Assembly: GCF_016859125.1 (NCBI RefSeq)
Contig: NZ_CP069338.1
Location: 2,046,001-2,110,000 of the forward strand
DNA: 64,000 bases
Origin: Archangium violaceum
Lineage (GTDB): Bacteria > Myxococcota > Myxococcia > Myxococcales > Myxococcaceae
Reading direction: 5' to 3'
A program made the position numbers and the translations under genes. Below are positions 9,164-18,379 of this stretch, piece by piece; within the stretch, counting starts at the first letter, position 1, and each line of letters begins with the position of its first letter. The notes under the pieces were generated by a model that did not search any database, was not told the origin of the DNA, and saw only the letters and a program-made list of their open reading frames with translations.

Positions 9164-9817
9164 ATGAGCGAGCCCAAGGAACGAGCCCACCGCACGGTTC
9201 AGGTCCTCCCCGGTATCCATCGCTGGCACGTCAGCGATGATCGCATCGGCGGCGTGCAGAGTGATGCCTACGCCGTGGTGGCCGAGGACGGAGCGGTCAC
9301 CCTCATCGACCCGCTGCCCATCGACGAGAAGGCACTGCGCAAGCTGGGCCGGGTGGAGGCCATCGTGCTCACCGCCGGCAACCACCAGCGCGCGGCGTGG
9401 CACCTGCGCAAGGTGTTCGGCGCTCCCGTCTGGGCACCGCAGGACGCGTACGGCCTGGAGGACACACCGGACGCCACCTATGCCGGCGGCGACAACCTCC
9501 CCGGCGGACTCGTGGCCTACCACACCCCCGGCCCCGCCGAGTCCATGTACTCCCTCTGGATGGAGCGGCCCCGGAGCGTCATCTTCCTCTCGGACCTCCT
9601 CACCCACGTCGAGAAGGGCACGCCGCGCTTCGTGGACAACCAGTACCAGGACGCTCCCGGCCGCACCCGCATGAGCATCCAGCGCATCCTCGACCACCTG
9701 CCCATCGAGGTGCTCTGCTTCGCCCACGGAGAACCCATCCTGAAGGACGGCGCCTCCGCGCTCCGCCGCGCCCTGGCCGAGGACACCGAGGCCCCCGCTC
9801 CCTCCGAGCCCCTCTGA
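9164..9817 (+). CDS. Metallo-beta-lactamase-fold protein with a degenerate metal site
   Basis: A 217-residue protein with the overall MBL-fold order: SDAYAVVAEDGAVTLIDPLPID (strands leading to the first conserved Asp), VEAIVLTAGNHQRAAWHLRK where HxHxDH should be, GLVAYHTPGPAESMY, SVIFLSDLLTH and a final FAHGEPI. The usual HxHxDH is replaced by GNHQRAAW, although later His/Asp positions remain. A role as an ordinary zinc hydrolase is therefore doubtful; single-metal or binding functions are possible. The start at 9164 has no strong ribosome-binding site. I cannot assign a substrate. Confidence 0.75.
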   Translation: MSEPKERAHRTVQVLPGIHRWHVSDDRIGGVQSDAYAVVAEDGAVTLIDPLPIDEKALRKLGRVEAIVLTAGNHQRAAWHLRKVFGAPVWAPQDAYGLEDTPDATYAGGDNLPGGLVAYHTPGPAESMYSLWMERPRSVIFLSDLLTHVEKGTPRFVDNQYQDAPGRTRMSIQRILDHLPIEVLCFAHGEPILKDGASALRRALAEDTEAPAPSEPL

Positions 9818-9896
9818 CGCAAGGGCTCTGGGCACGGAGCTCCCGGGTGGCCCCCAGCTTCGATGAGAGGACCCGGGAGAGGGTCTTCCGCTGGAG

Positions 9897-11168
9897 TTAC
9901 GGCAACCGGAGCACGGCCACGTCAGGCTCGGACTTCAGCGGCGGCCCCTGCACCACCGAGAGCTGCCCGTTCTTCACCGCGCACGTCGCCTCCTCGGGGG
10001 GCACCACGCGCACGGGGTTGAGCGTCTCGGGCCGGCCGAACTTCACCGGACTGGTGGCCAGCATCAGCTCCTGCTTCTTCCCGCTGTCGCTGTCACTGTA
10101 GACGACGCTGATGCCCTTGAAGGGCGGCAGCTTCAGCTTCAGGACGTAACCCCGCTTGCCGGGCAGTTCCGCGCGCTCGACCTGGAGGGTCTGCTTGGGC
10201 GAGCCGAACGCGGGGAACACCCGGCCATCGGCGATGCGGATGCCCCACTGCGAGGGCTTCTGCGCGTCCGTGGGCTTGCCACAGCCCGTGAGCTCCTGGG
10301 GTGCCTGGGGCGCCAGCCACAGCTCGACATGGTCGTCGTTGAGCCACTTCGCGCTCGGGCCCGTCCACTTGTCGTCACGTACCTCGACGAGCAGCGTGTC
10401 CGGCGCCACCAGCAGCGCCTTCAGCGACGCGTCCTTCGGATCATCCTGGTTGCCCAGCAGGAAGTGGCCCGAGCTGAAACCACACTCACCGAGCCCCGCC
10501 TGCTTCCACCCGCCCTGGAGGTACGCCGGCTCCACCTTCACCTGGGGCAGGTATGGCAGGGTCCGCTCCCCCAGCGAGGACTCACCCGGCTCGCACGTGG
10601 GGGCGGCGACGATCACCTCGCCGCGCAGCGTCTGATGGTCCCAGAAGTCGCCACTCTCTCCTCCCTCCGAGGCCAGGGCGTCGGAGGACCGACGGCTCTC
10701 GCTCGTCAGGCGCAGTGGGGAGAGTTGCAGCGTGCGCGCGTGCGACCACCGCTCACGGCTGCCGCCCGACTGCGTGTGGGTGAAATAGTTGTCGACCACC
10801 GTCACCGAGTCCTCGCCCAGACCCCCGATGCCATAGCCGTCGTTGCACACCGACAGCAGGAGTTGGGCCGGCTGGGACGGACGCATCAGCCACCACTCGG
10901 CGGCCTCGCACTGCCCCTCCGACCGCGAACCCTGGGCCTTGCGTCCACCCGGACCGAACCGACGCCCGACGGACTGGCTCGCCGTCTCCACGTCCGCCCA
11001 CCCCAGGTCCAGCTGCTTCACCTGCAGGGGGCGGCCCTGCGCGTCCTTGCCCGCCTCGAGCGTCTCCACGACGCGACAGGGCGCGCGATTCGCACAGAGC
11101 GGATCCGCCGACGAAGCGGGCGACGCGCCCAGCAGGGACAACACCAACACGGTACCGGTAGCATTCAT
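9897..11168 (-). CDS. Exported protein with a possible C-terminal CBM9-like domain
   Basis: A 423-residue protein with a signal peptide (VLVLSLLGASPASSADP, cleaved near residue 20). The N-terminal half has paired cysteines (LCANRAPCRV) and is not recognised. The second half contains LLVEVRDDKWTGPSAKWLNDDHVELWLAP, an arrangement (short D/N-rich loop followed by HVELWL) typical of CBM9/DOMON-type beta-sandwiches that bind sugars or haem. That assignment is an inference. The gene lies 67 bp downstream of the lipoprotein gene at 11236-11598 on the same strand and may be co-transcribed with it. Confidence 0.7.
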   Translation of the reverse strand: MNATGTVLVLSLLGASPASSADPLCANRAPCRVVETLEAGKDAQGRPLQVKQLDLGWADVETASQSVGRRFGPGGRKAQGSRSEGQCEAAEWWLMRPSQPAQLLLSVCNDGYGIGGLGEDSVTVVDNYFTHTQSGGSRERWSHARTLQLSPLRLTSESRRSSDALASEGGESGDFWDHQTLRGEVIVAAPTCEPGESSLGERTLPYLPQVKVEPAYLQGGWKQAGLGECGFSSGHFLLGNQDDPKDASLKALLVAPDTLLVEVRDDKWTGPSAKWLNDDHVELWLAPQAPQELTGCGKPTDAQKPSQWGIRIADGRVFPAFGSPKQTLQVERAELPGKRGYVLKLKLPPFKGISVVYSDSDSGKKQELMLATSPVKFGRPETLNPVRVVPPEEATCAVKNGQLSVVQGPPLKSEPDVAVLRLP

Positions 11169-11235
11169 GGCGGAACAGCTTGCACCAGCTCGCGGGTCCG
11201 GTTGAACCCTCCACCGACTCGAAACCCGCGGCGCC

Positions 11236-11598
11236 TCACTTCGCCGCGGGGGGCACCACATCCACCTCGCGCGCCATCCAGTCCGTCCCACTGATGACGT
11301 AGGAGGCGCGCACCTCGGTCCCGGGCTGGAGCGCCTCCAGCCCCACCGGCTGTCCGTCTCGCATCACCCGCGTCTGTCCGTCCGTGTTCAGGACGATGCG
11401 CTTGCCGTCGGCCTCACGCAGATGCAGCGCGCTCCCGGTGGCCTGGGCGACCGTTCCCGCCACCGAGCCCGTCAGCGGATCCTCCACCGCCCGCTCCGCC
11501 GCTGGAGTAGCCGCCGTGCGAGCCTCCTCCCGCTCGCGGCAGCCCGCCCCCACCGCGAGCCCCAGGACCGTGAATCCCACCACAGTGAGCCATCGCAT
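11236..11598 (-). CDS. Small lipoprotein, DUF5666-like fold possible
   Basis: A 120-residue lipoprotein: signal peptide MRWLTVVGFTVLGLAVGAGC with the lipobox Cys at 20, then a charged linker (REREEARTAATPAAERAVED) and an 80-residue domain, GSVAGTVAQATGSALHLREADGKRIVLNTDGQTRV ... LQPGTEVRASYVISG. That pattern, a short beta-barrel of 'G.V..V....I.L....G..I.L.VD..T.V', is common in small bacterial periplasmic proteins. Its function is unknown. The start at 11598 is fixed by the signal peptide. It diverges from the dehydrogenase at 11682. Confidence 0.75.
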   Translation of the reverse strand: MRWLTVVGFTVLGLAVGAGCREREEARTAATPAAERAVEDPLTGSVAGTVAQATGSALHLREADGKRIVLNTDGQTRVMRDGQPVGLEALQPGTEVRASYVISGTDWMAREVDVVPPAAK

Positions 11599-11681
11599 GT
11601 TCCGTTCCCTCTTCCGGCCCCCTCCTCCCCAGGGTAGGCACGCACCTGGGAAGAAGCACTTCACCCGCCAGGAGCGAATCC

Positions 11682-12542
11682 ATGAACAACAAGACCGTCA
11701 TCGTGACCGGGGCCAACTCGGGCATCGGACTCGCCACGAGCATCGAACTGGCCCGCCGGGGCGCGACCGTCGTCATGGCCTGCCGCAATGCCGAGCGAGG
11801 TGAACAGGCCCTCTCCGAGGCCCGCCGGCAGAGCCGATCCGACAAGCTCGAGCTCATGCAGTGCGATCTCGGCTCGCTCGACAGCATCCGGCAGTTCGCC
11901 GCGTCCTTCCGGGCCCGGCACTCCACCCTGGATGTGCTGATCAACAACGCGGGAGTCATCTGCCTGAAGCGGGAGACGACCCGTGACGGCTTCGAGATGC
12001 AGCTCGGGGTCAATCACCTCGGCCACTTCCTGCTGACCCACCTGCTGCGTGAATCGCTCGAGCGGGCGCCCCAGGGGCGGATCATCAATCTCAGCTCGGG
12101 CGCGCACAAGACCGGATCCATCCACTGGGAGGACCCGTTCCTCACCCGGGGCTACAACGGGTGGAAGAGCTACTCGCAGTCCAAGCTCGCCAACGTCCTG
12201 TTCACGAAGGCACTCGCGCAACGGCTCCGCGGGACCTCCGTCACGGCCAACTGCGTGCACCCCGGAGGGGTCGGGACCCGCCTGGGCGTCGACCGGAACA
12301 CGGGCTTCGGCGGGGCCATCATGAGCTTCCTCAAGCTCTTCTTCCTCACGCCGGCCCAGGGCGCGGAGACGTCCGTGTACCTGGCCTCGAGCCCGGAGCT
12401 CACCCACGTCTCCGGCGAGTACTTCTACAAGAAGAAGATCGCCTCCGTGTCCAAGCAGGCGAGGGACCCGGCGCTCGCCGAGCGCCTCTGGTCCTGGAGT
12501 GAAGAGCAGGTCGGACTGTCAGGCGCCCGTCTATCGGCCTGA
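11682..12542 (+). CDS. Short-chain dehydrogenase/reductase
   Basis: A 286-residue classical-type SDR (NAD(P)-dependent oxidoreductase). The cofactor motif TGANSGIG is at residues 9-16, the structural motif NNAG near residue 90 and the catalytic YSQSK near residue 165, with NLSSGAHK supplying the catalytic Ser region. RNAERGEQAL after the second strand suggests NADP(H) use. The C-terminal part (EYFYKKKIASVSKQARDPALAERLWSWSEEQVG) is the layout seen in retinol dehydrogenase/WW-domain oxidoreductase-like members. The substrate is unknown. An 82-bp gap separates it from the divergent lipoprotein gene. Confidence 0.9.
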   Translation: MNNKTVIVTGANSGIGLATSIELARRGATVVMACRNAERGEQALSEARRQSRSDKLELMQCDLGSLDSIRQFAASFRARHSTLDVLINNAGVICLKRETTRDGFEMQLGVNHLGHFLLTHLLRESLERAPQGRIINLSSGAHKTGSIHWEDPFLTRGYNGWKSYSQSKLANVLFTKALAQRLRGTSVTANCVHPGGVGTRLGVDRNTGFGGAIMSFLKLFFLTPAQGAETSVYLASSPELTHVSGEYFYKKKIASVSKQARDPALAERLWSWSEEQVGLSGARLSA

Positions 12543-12627
12543 AGAGGAGCGAACAGAAGGTTCCATCACAAACAAAAAGTGGCCGGTGAAGGTTTAGAAC
12601 GCACCAGCACCTTCGCTCGCACGCCCC

Positions 12628-13722
12628 ATGGAAACATCACTCCCCCCCGATCAATACCGGCTCCTGGTCGAGCACGCTCCGACAATGGTGTGGCGTTCCG
12701 GATTGGACGCCCAATGCAACTACTTCAACGCCACGTGGCTGCGCTTCACGGGGCGCACGCTCGAGCAGGAGGTGGGAGACGGGTGGGTCTCGGGTGTCCA
12801 CCCGGATGACCTGCGCCGGTGCGTGGACACCTACCTCTCGAACTTCGAGCGGCGCACCGCCTTCGAGATGGAGTACCGGCTGCGACGCCACGACGGCGTC
12901 TACCGCTACATCTTCGACCGGGGCGTCCCCTTCACCGACGACTCGGGCCAGTTCGCCGGGTTCATCGGCAGCTGTGTGGACGTGCACGAGCGCCGCGAGG
13001 CGGACCGGGCCAAGGCGACGTTCCTCGCGCTCGCCACCCATGAGCTGCGCACTCCGCTCACCTCGATGCGCATGTACATGGAGGCGCTGCGCCGGCAGCT
13101 CGCGCAGGGGGCACTGGCGACGAGCAGCCCGCTCCTGCGGCTGAACGCGCAGCTCGAGCGGGTCTCCTCGCTGGTGCAGGATCTGGAGGACACCGGCCGC
13201 CTGGAAGCCGAACTGCCGCTCGTCATGCGCAAGGAGGAGCTGGAGCTGACCGAGTTCGTCCAGGCCGTCGTGGCCACCCATCGCGACACCGACACGTTCC
13301 GCTCCCGGGGACAGCAGCGCCACGTCTTCGAGCTCACCCTCCCCCCGGGCGCCCACCGCGTCCTGGCGGACCGCCAGCGCATGGAGCAGGTGCTGAACAA
13401 CCTGCTCACCAACGCGGTCAAGTACTCGCCCAAGGGAGGCACCATCCACGTCACCCTCGCTCGCGAGGGCCCGGGCCTCGCGCTGTCCGTGAAGGACCCC
13501 GGCATCGGGATTCCCGCCGCCGACATTCCCTCCCTGCCCCGGCGCTACTTCCGCGCGAGCAACGTCTCCGCCGAGAACTACCCCGGGCTCGGGCTCGGGC
13601 TGTCCCTGGTGAAGGAAATCATCGAGGCCCACGGTGGCGGGCTCCGCATCCAGAGCGAGCTGGGACGGGGAACGACCCTCACCCTCCTCCTTCCCGAGGC
13701 ACGGGAGGAGGGACGGGCATGA
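12628..13722 (+). CDS. PAS-domain sensor histidine kinase
   Basis: A 364-residue cytoplasmic hybrid-free kinase with no membrane segment. A PAS_3-type domain spans residues 8-122 (VWRSGLDAQCNYFNATWLRFTG, then VHPDDLRRC and a PAC-like end GFIGSCVDVHERRE). The dimerisation/phosphoacceptor helix follows with ATHELRTPLTS, His138 being the likely phosphorylated residue. The ATPase domain has the N box NNLLTNAVKYSPKGG, G1 DPGIGI and G2 GLGLGLSL. Its TGA overlaps the ATG of the response regulator at 13719, so the two form a translationally coupled pair. The signal is unknown. Confidence 0.92.
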   Translation: METSLPPDQYRLLVEHAPTMVWRSGLDAQCNYFNATWLRFTGRTLEQEVGDGWVSGVHPDDLRRCVDTYLSNFERRTAFEMEYRLRRHDGVYRYIFDRGVPFTDDSGQFAGFIGSCVDVHERREADRAKATFLALATHELRTPLTSMRMYMEALRRQLAQGALATSSPLLRLNAQLERVSSLVQDLEDTGRLEAELPLVMRKEELELTEFVQAVVATHRDTDTFRSRGQQRHVFELTLPPGAHRVLADRQRMEQVLNNLLTNAVKYSPKGGTIHVTLAREGPGLALSVKDPGIGIPAADIPSLPRRYFRASNVSAENYPGLGLGLSLVKEIIEAHGGGLRIQSELGRGTTLTLLLPEAREEGRA

Positions 13723-14276
13723 AGCGAGTGCTGCTCGTCGACGACGACCCGGACATCCTCGACTCGCTCACGCTGCTGCTCGAGGCCAACTACGCGGTCA
13801 CTCCCGCCGAGGACGGCGCCATCGCGCTGGAACTGCTGAGCCAACAGCGGTTCGATGTCGTGGTGCTCGACCTGATGATGCCCGTGCTCGACGGCACGCG
13901 CGTCCTCGTCGAGCTGCGCCAGCGGGGCATCCAGATTCCCGTCATCCTCATCTCCGCCCACCGGGACCTCGACCGGCAGGAGTCGCAGCACCGCCAGCTC
14001 GGCGCCTTCGCCTCGCTGCGCAAGCCCTTCGACATCCGGGAGCTGGAGAGACGACTCGAGGAGGCCCTCCGCCAGGGAGGCAACAGGGGCGGCTCCTCGG
14101 GCTCAGGGGGAGTTGGAAACGACCCGCTCCCTGGAGGTCCCCCCCCCGGCGGCGGAAGCTCCCAGAAGGGCCTGTCAGCGCTCGGCGCTCACGGCAACAA
14201 CGCCAGGGGCTGGCCGTCCAGCACGCTCAGGTGGGTGGTCTCCTCGCAGAAAATTCAGCGGGGCGCTCGGGTTTGA
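13719..14276 (+). CDS. Response regulator receiver protein with low-complexity tail
   Basis: A receiver domain fills residues 1-120: acidic pocket DDD at 8-10, phospho-acceptor Asp51 (VVLDLMMP), and Lys in SLRKPFD near 107. It is the expected partner of the kinase at 12628, whose stop it overlaps (ATGA). No output domain exists; after LEEALRQ the remaining 65 residues are Gly/Ser/Pro-rich and not recognisable. A run of nine C bases (14139-14147) lies inside this tail and the stop overlaps the 3' end of cheB by 22 bp, so the natural end may have shifted by slippage. The receiver core is secure, the tail is not. Confidence 0.85.
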   Translation: MKRVLLVDDDPDILDSLTLLLEANYAVTPAEDGAIALELLSQQRFDVVVLDLMMPVLDGTRVLVELRQRGIQIPVILISAHRDLDRQESQHRQLGAFASLRKPFDIRELERRLEEALRQGGNRGGSSGSGGVGNDPLPGGPPPGGGSSQKGLSALGAHGNNARGWPSSTLRWVVSSQKIQRGARV

Positions 14277-15331
14277 CGGGCCCGGCGCAACACGGCCGCG
14301 CAGATGGCCCCGAGCGGGAGGATTTCATCCACCGCTCCCCGCTCGATGGCCGCGCGCGGCATGCCGAACACCACGCAGCTCGCCTCGTCCTGGGCGATGG
14401 TGGTCGCCCCGGCCTGCCGCATCGCCAGCAGCCCGTCGGCTCCGTCATCCCCCATCCCCGTCAGCAGTGCTCCCACCGCGTTCTCCCCCGCCGCTCGCGC
14501 CACCGATTGGAACAGCACGTCCACGCTCGGCTTGTGTCCCGATACCCGGCCTCCGTCGAGCAGCTCCACCTGGTAGTGCCCACCGGTGCGCCGCACCCGC
14601 AGGTGCCGGTTGCCCGGCGCGATGAGCGCCCTTCCCTGCAGCACCCGGTCTCCCTGCGCGGCCTCCTTCACCTCGATGCGGCACAGCTCGTTCAGCCGCC
14701 TCGCGAACGCCGAGGTGAACAGCTCCGGCATGTGCTGCACGATGACGATCCCCGGACAGTCCGGAGGCATCGGCTCCAGCAGTTGCCTCAGCGCCTCGGT
14801 GCCGCCCGTGGAGGCGCCCACCGCCACCACCTTGTCCGTCGTCACCGCGAGCAGGGAGGGCGCTGGCCGCTGCTCCAGCGGCTCCGGCTCCAGACGCACC
14901 GGAGGCCCCCGCCGCGCCAGGCGGGTCCGCGCCCTCGCCGCGTTCCGGAGCGCCTCCACGAGCCGCGTCCGCGACTCGCGCAGGAACTCCCCCACGCCCA
15001 GTGACGGCTTGGCGATGATCTCCAACGCGCCCTCCTCCAGCGCGCGCACCGCCAGCTCCGAGCCCGGCCCCGCCAGCCCCGAGCACACCACCACCGGAAT
15101 CGGCTCGTCCTCCCGCATCAGCTCGCGCAGGAACGTCAGCCCGTCCATGCGCGGCATCTCCAGGTCCAACAGGATGACGTCCGGCCGCTGGCGCTTCATC
15201 TTCTCGCGCGCGATGAGCGGATCCGACGCCACCTCCACCGCCATACCCGGCACGCGCTCCAGGAGCATCAGCACGCCCTGGCGCACCACCGCCGAGTCAT
15301 CCACCACGAGCACCCGCAGCATTGAGATCAT
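14255..15331 (-). CDS. cheB: CheB, chemoreceptor glutamate methylesterase
   Basis: CheB removes methyl groups from chemoreceptors when phosphorylated by CheA, giving adaptation. The 358-residue protein has a receiver domain (residues 1-125; DD at 11-12, phospho-acceptor Asp56 in LLDLEMPRMDG) and a C-terminal methylesterase with the catalytic Ser in VGASTGG, His in VQHMPELF and Asp in GMGDDGA. It is the last gene of the che cluster, three bases after cheR. ATG 15331 is used; ATG 15322 would also serve. Its 3' end overlaps the convergent response-regulator gene. Confidence 0.95.
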   Translation of the reverse strand: MISMLRVLVVDDSAVVRQGVLMLLERVPGMAVEVASDPLIAREKMKRQRPDVILLDLEMPRMDGLTFLRELMREDEPIPVVVCSGLAGPGSELAVRALEEGALEIIAKPSLGVGEFLRESRTRLVEALRNAARARTRLARRGPPVRLEPEPLEQRPAPSLLAVTTDKVVAVGASTGGTEALRQLLEPMPPDCPGIVIVQHMPELFTSAFARRLNELCRIEVKEAAQGDRVLQGRALIAPGNRHLRVRRTGGHYQVELLDGGRVSGHKPSVDVLFQSVARAAGENAVGALLTGMGDDGADGLLAMRQAGATTIAQDEASCVVFGMPRAAIERGAVDEILPLGAICAAVLRRARQTRAPR

Positions 15332-15334
15332 GTG

Positions 15335-16213
15335 CTACCCGCGCGGCGCGTAGACGGTAGGCATCACCGTGCGCACGCGCCAACCCAGACCCGAGAGACT
15401 CTCGGAGTGCCCGAGGAACAGCAACCCGTTGGGAGACAGATGGTTCAACAGCCGCTCCACCGCCCGCTCCTTCGAGGCCGCATCGAAATAGATGAGGACA
15501 TTGCGGCAGAAGATGAGCTCGAAGCGCCCCACCACCCCCTGGCCATCGTTCAGGTTCACCCGCTGGAAGCGCACCAGCTCGCGCAGCTCGGGGCCCGCCT
15601 TCATCCTCCCCTCCTGGCTGCCCGTCCCCCGCAGCATGTAGGCACGCAGGTAGTGCCTCGGAATCTCCTCGGACTTCTCCAGGGGCCAGAGCGCCTGGCG
15701 CGCCCGCTCGAGGACGCGCGTGGAGAGGTCCGTCGCCTGGATCTGGATGCCCCAGCCCTCCTCCGGCGGCAGGTGGTGGCGCAGCACCATGGCCAGGGAG
15801 AACGGCTCCTCTCCCGTCGAGCACCCCGCGCTCCACACCCGCACCCGCCGCCCCTCGCCGCTCCCGGTGTCACCCCGCTCCCGCCACCGCGGCAGCACCT
15901 CGCGCTCCAGGAATTCGAAGTGCTTGGGCTCGCGGAAGAAGTGCGTCTCGTGCGTGCAGATGGCATCCAGCAGCCGCACCCGCTCCTCCGCGTCCTCCTC
16001 CGCCTTCCGCAGGTAGGCGCCGAACGACAGCCCGCCCAGCTCACGCAACCGCCGCGAGACCCGCCCCACCAGCAGCGCCCGCTTCGCCGGTGACAGCCAG
16101 ATGCCCGCCTCGCGATAGACGAGCCGCTGATAGCCGGTGAACTCCTTGTCGGTGAGCGGTGATGGCTCGGGGAGAAGCCCGGCCCCCCGCTCCTCCCGGA
16201 TGCCATCGCTCAC
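15335..16213 (-). CDS. cheR: CheR, chemoreceptor methyltransferase
   Basis: CheR transfers methyl groups from S-adenosylmethionine to receptor glutamates. The 292-residue protein has the helical N-terminal domain ([22 protein letters not shown]), the HETHFFREP signature, the SAM-binding [19 protein letters not shown] loop, IQATDLST and the late [10 protein letters not shown] motif. It lacks a TPR extension. The start codon overlaps the stop of the chemoreceptor gene (ATGA at 16210-16213), and it is followed directly by cheB, so methylation and demethylation are co-expressed with the two receptors. Confidence 0.95.
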   Translation of the reverse strand: MSDGIREERGAGLLPEPSPLTDKEFTGYQRLVYREAGIWLSPAKRALLVGRVSRRLRELGGLSFGAYLRKAEEDAEERVRLLDAICTHETHFFREPKHFEFLEREVLPRWRERGDTGSGEGRRVRVWSAGCSTGEEPFSLAMVLRHHLPPEEGWGIQIQATDLSTRVLERARQALWPLEKSEEIPRHYLRAYMLRGTGSQEGRMKAGPELRELVRFQRVNLNDGQGVVGRFELIFCRNVLIYFDAASKERAVERLLNHLSPNGLLFLGHSESLSGLGWRVRTVMPTVYAPRG

Positions 16214-17793
16214 GCCGCCACCTTCAACCCGTGCCCCTCGGAGCCCGCGGAAGAAAGGTACCGGGGATGGAAGTCGCGCTCGGCGCCATCCCCCACGCGG
16301 AAGAAGGACACCAACTGACTGAGTGCCTCCGCCTGCGCCGACAGCTCCTCCGCCGTGGATGCCAGTTCCTCCGAGGCCGACGCGTTGCGCTGCGTCACCT
16401 GGTCCACGTGCCCCATCACCTTGTTCATCTGCCCCACCCCACTGGCCTGCTCCACCGACGCCGCCACCACCTCCTGCACCAGGTCCGCCGTCTTCCGGAT
16501 GGACGGCACCAGTTCCGCCAGCAGCTCTCCCGAGTGCGTCGCCACCTTCATGCTGTTGGAGGCAAGCTCCGAAATCTCCTTCGCCGCCGTCCGGCTCCGC
16601 TCCGCCAGCTTGCGCACCTCCGTGGCCACCACCGCGAAGCCCTTTCCGTGCTCCCCCGCTCGCGCCGCTTCAATCGCCGCGTTGAGCGCCAGCAGGTTCG
16701 TCTGGTAGGCGATCTCCTCGATGATGGAGATCTTCCGCGCGATGGAGCTCATCGCCCCCACCGTCTCCTTCACCGCCCTGCCGCTCTCCTCCGCGTCCCG
16801 CGCGCCCTGCACCGCCATCTGCTCCATCTGCCGGCCGTGGTCCCGGTTCTGCGTGATGCTGACCGTCATCTGCTCCAGGCTGGAGGTGGCCTGCTCGACG
16901 CTGCTGGCCTGCTCGCTGGTGCCCCTGGACAGGTTCTGCGAGGAGACCGACACCTGCGCCGATGCCGAGGCCAACGTGTTGGCTCCCTGCCGCACCTCAC
17001 CGATGACCTGGTCCAACTTCCGCACCATGCGCTCCAGGGCGCTCAGCAACCGGCCCGTCTCGTCCCGCGTCTCCGAGGAGATGCGCACGGTGAAGTCCCC
17101 CTCGGCGATGCGATCCGCCACCTCCACCGCCCGAGCCAGCGGCTTGGAGATCGCCCGGGTGACGAAGAAGCAGAACAGCAGGCACACGGCGAGGCTGCCC
17201 CCCAGGACCCATTGGATCCACCCGCGTGCATCCTCGTGGGTGGCGTTCGAGTTCCCCACCGCCGTCTGGCTGGCCTTGTAGTTGATGTCCCTCAACGCCT
17301 GCAGCTGGGTGTTCGCCGAGGTGAAGCTGTGGTGCGAATGATTGGTGATGAGCTCCAGCGCCTCGGTGATCTGCTTCGCCTTCGAGAACTCGATGATCTT
17401 GTCGTGATCGGCCTCGTAGCGCTTCCAGAGGCGTCTGAACTCCTCGAGTGCGCGACGTTCCTCCTCCGAGGAGCTGAGCGACTCGAACCGCGCGAGGCTC
17501 TGCTCGAGCTTCTCGCGGTCGTCACGCATCCGCCGCTCGTAATCGTTCTGGAGCGCTTCATCCCGAGCGAGCGAGTGCAACAGCTCGGCACGGCGGAAGC
17601 TCGACATACGATCGGACGCATCAGCGAGATGGATGATGCTCGGCAGCCGATCCAGGGACACCTCATCGGAGGCACCGCGCATGGCATCCATCCGCGCGAT
17701 GGCGAAGAGCCCCTGGAAGGTGGAGAACCCCAGCAGCACGAGGAATGCGAAGAGGAGCTTCGCGGAGGTACTCAGGTCGTGGAACCAACGCAT
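16210..17793 (-). CDS. Methyl-accepting chemotaxis protein (second of two in the operon)
   Basis: A 527-residue receptor: TM1 at about 10-30 ([19 protein letters not shown]), a periplasmic four-helix-bundle-type sensor to about 180, TM2 ([19 protein letters not shown]), a HAMP domain ([25 protein letters not shown]) and a cytoplasmic signalling coiled coil whose tip reads [20 protein letters not shown], the CheA/CheW contact. It ends [10 protein letters not shown] with no CheR-docking pentapeptide. The start at 17793 is fixed by TM1. Its HAMP and signalling parts are nearly identical at DNA level to the receptor at 18380, whereas the sensor regions differ, so the two probably sense different inputs through the same CheA. 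Confidence 0.93.
   Translation of the reverse strand: MRWFHDLSTSAKLLFAFLVLLGFSTFQGLFAIARMDAMRGASDEVSLDRLPSIIHLADASDRMSSFRRAELLHSLARDEALQNDYERRMRDDREKLEQSLARFESLSSSEEERRALEEFRRLWKRYEADHDKIIEFSKAKQITEALELITNHSHHSFTSANTQLQALRDINYKASQTAVGNSNATHEDARGWIQWVLGGSLAVCLLFCFFVTRAISKPLARAVEVADRIAEGDFTVRISSETRDETGRLLSALERMVRKLDQVIGEVRQGANTLASASAQVSVSSQNLSRGTSEQASSVEQATSSLEQMTVSITQNRDHGRQMEQMAVQGARDAEESGRAVKETVGAMSSIARKISIIEEIAYQTNLLALNAAIEAARAGEHGKGFAVVATEVRKLAERSRTAAKEISELASNSMKVATHSGELLAELVPSIRKTADLVQEVVAASVEQASGVGQMNKVMGHVDQVTQRNASASEELASTAEELSAQAEALSQLVSFFRVGDGAERDFHPRYLSSAGSEGHGLKVAA
16281..17130 (-). repeat. Duplicated HAMP/signalling segment, copy in the second chemoreceptor
   Basis: This segment matches 18586-19435 at a constant offset of 2305 bp at both ends, with scattered third-position differences. 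It covers the HAMP and cytoplasmic signalling region. The pattern indicates tandem gene duplication with later divergence of the sensor, or gene conversion keeping the signalling part alike. Confidence 0.8.
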
Positions 17794-17815
17794 ATCTGTT
17801 TTGGAGAATGTTCCG

Positions 17816-18370
17816 TTACACGGAGCTGGACGAGGAAGAGCCCGTGGGTGGTGCCGCGGGCTCAGAGGAAGCAACCACCGGGGCACTCAGTGCGCTGGCC
17901 GCCAATACCTCCTGGTCGCTGAGCACCTTGTCGATGTCCAGCAGCAGCACGAACTTCCTGCCCGTGCCCATCCGCCCCATCCCCAGCAGGTAGTCCACGT
18001 GCACCGGCGTGCCGAACGCCGGCGGCGGCATCACGTCTCCGGGCTCCAGTTCGATGACCTGGCCTATCGCGTCCGATAGCAGCCCCAGCACGATTCGCTC
18101 CCCGCCCATCCTCACCTCCACCACCACGATGCAGCTCCACTTCGTGAGGTGGGAGGGCGCCATCCCCAGCTTCACCGCCAGGTCCACCACCGGCACCACG
18201 CTTCCCCTCAGGTTGAACACCCCTCTCACCCACGGAGGGGCCCCGGGAATGCGTGTCACCGTGTCGTACTCGATGATTTCCTTCACCTGCAGGATGCCGA
18301 GCGCGTACTCCTCCCCGGCGATGATGAAACTGAGGTACTGCGTGGACGAGGCAGTGGGCTGTGTGCTCAT
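17816..18370 (-). CDS. cheW: CheW-type coupling protein
   Basis: CheW links receptors to CheA. The 184-residue protein is a single CheW domain: [50 protein letters not shown], then [15 protein letters not shown]. It ends in a 35-residue Ala/Ser/Pro tail ([17 protein letters not shown], then six Ser) not needed for the fold. ATG 18370 is chosen because AGGTGA lies six bases upstream; a GTG at 18379 abuts the stop of the preceding receptor gene. It sits between the two receptor genes. Confidence 0.93.
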   Translation of the reverse strand: MSTQPTASSTQYLSFIIAGEEYALGILQVKEIIEYDTVTRIPGAPPWVRGVFNLRGSVVPVVDLAVKLGMAPSHLTKWSCIVVVEVRMGGERIVLGLLSDAIGQVIELEPGDVMPPPAFGTPVHVDYLLGMGRMGTGRKFVLLLDIDKVLSDQEVLAASALSAPVVASSEPAAPPTGSSSSSSV

Positions 18371-18379
18371 GGCTGTCAC

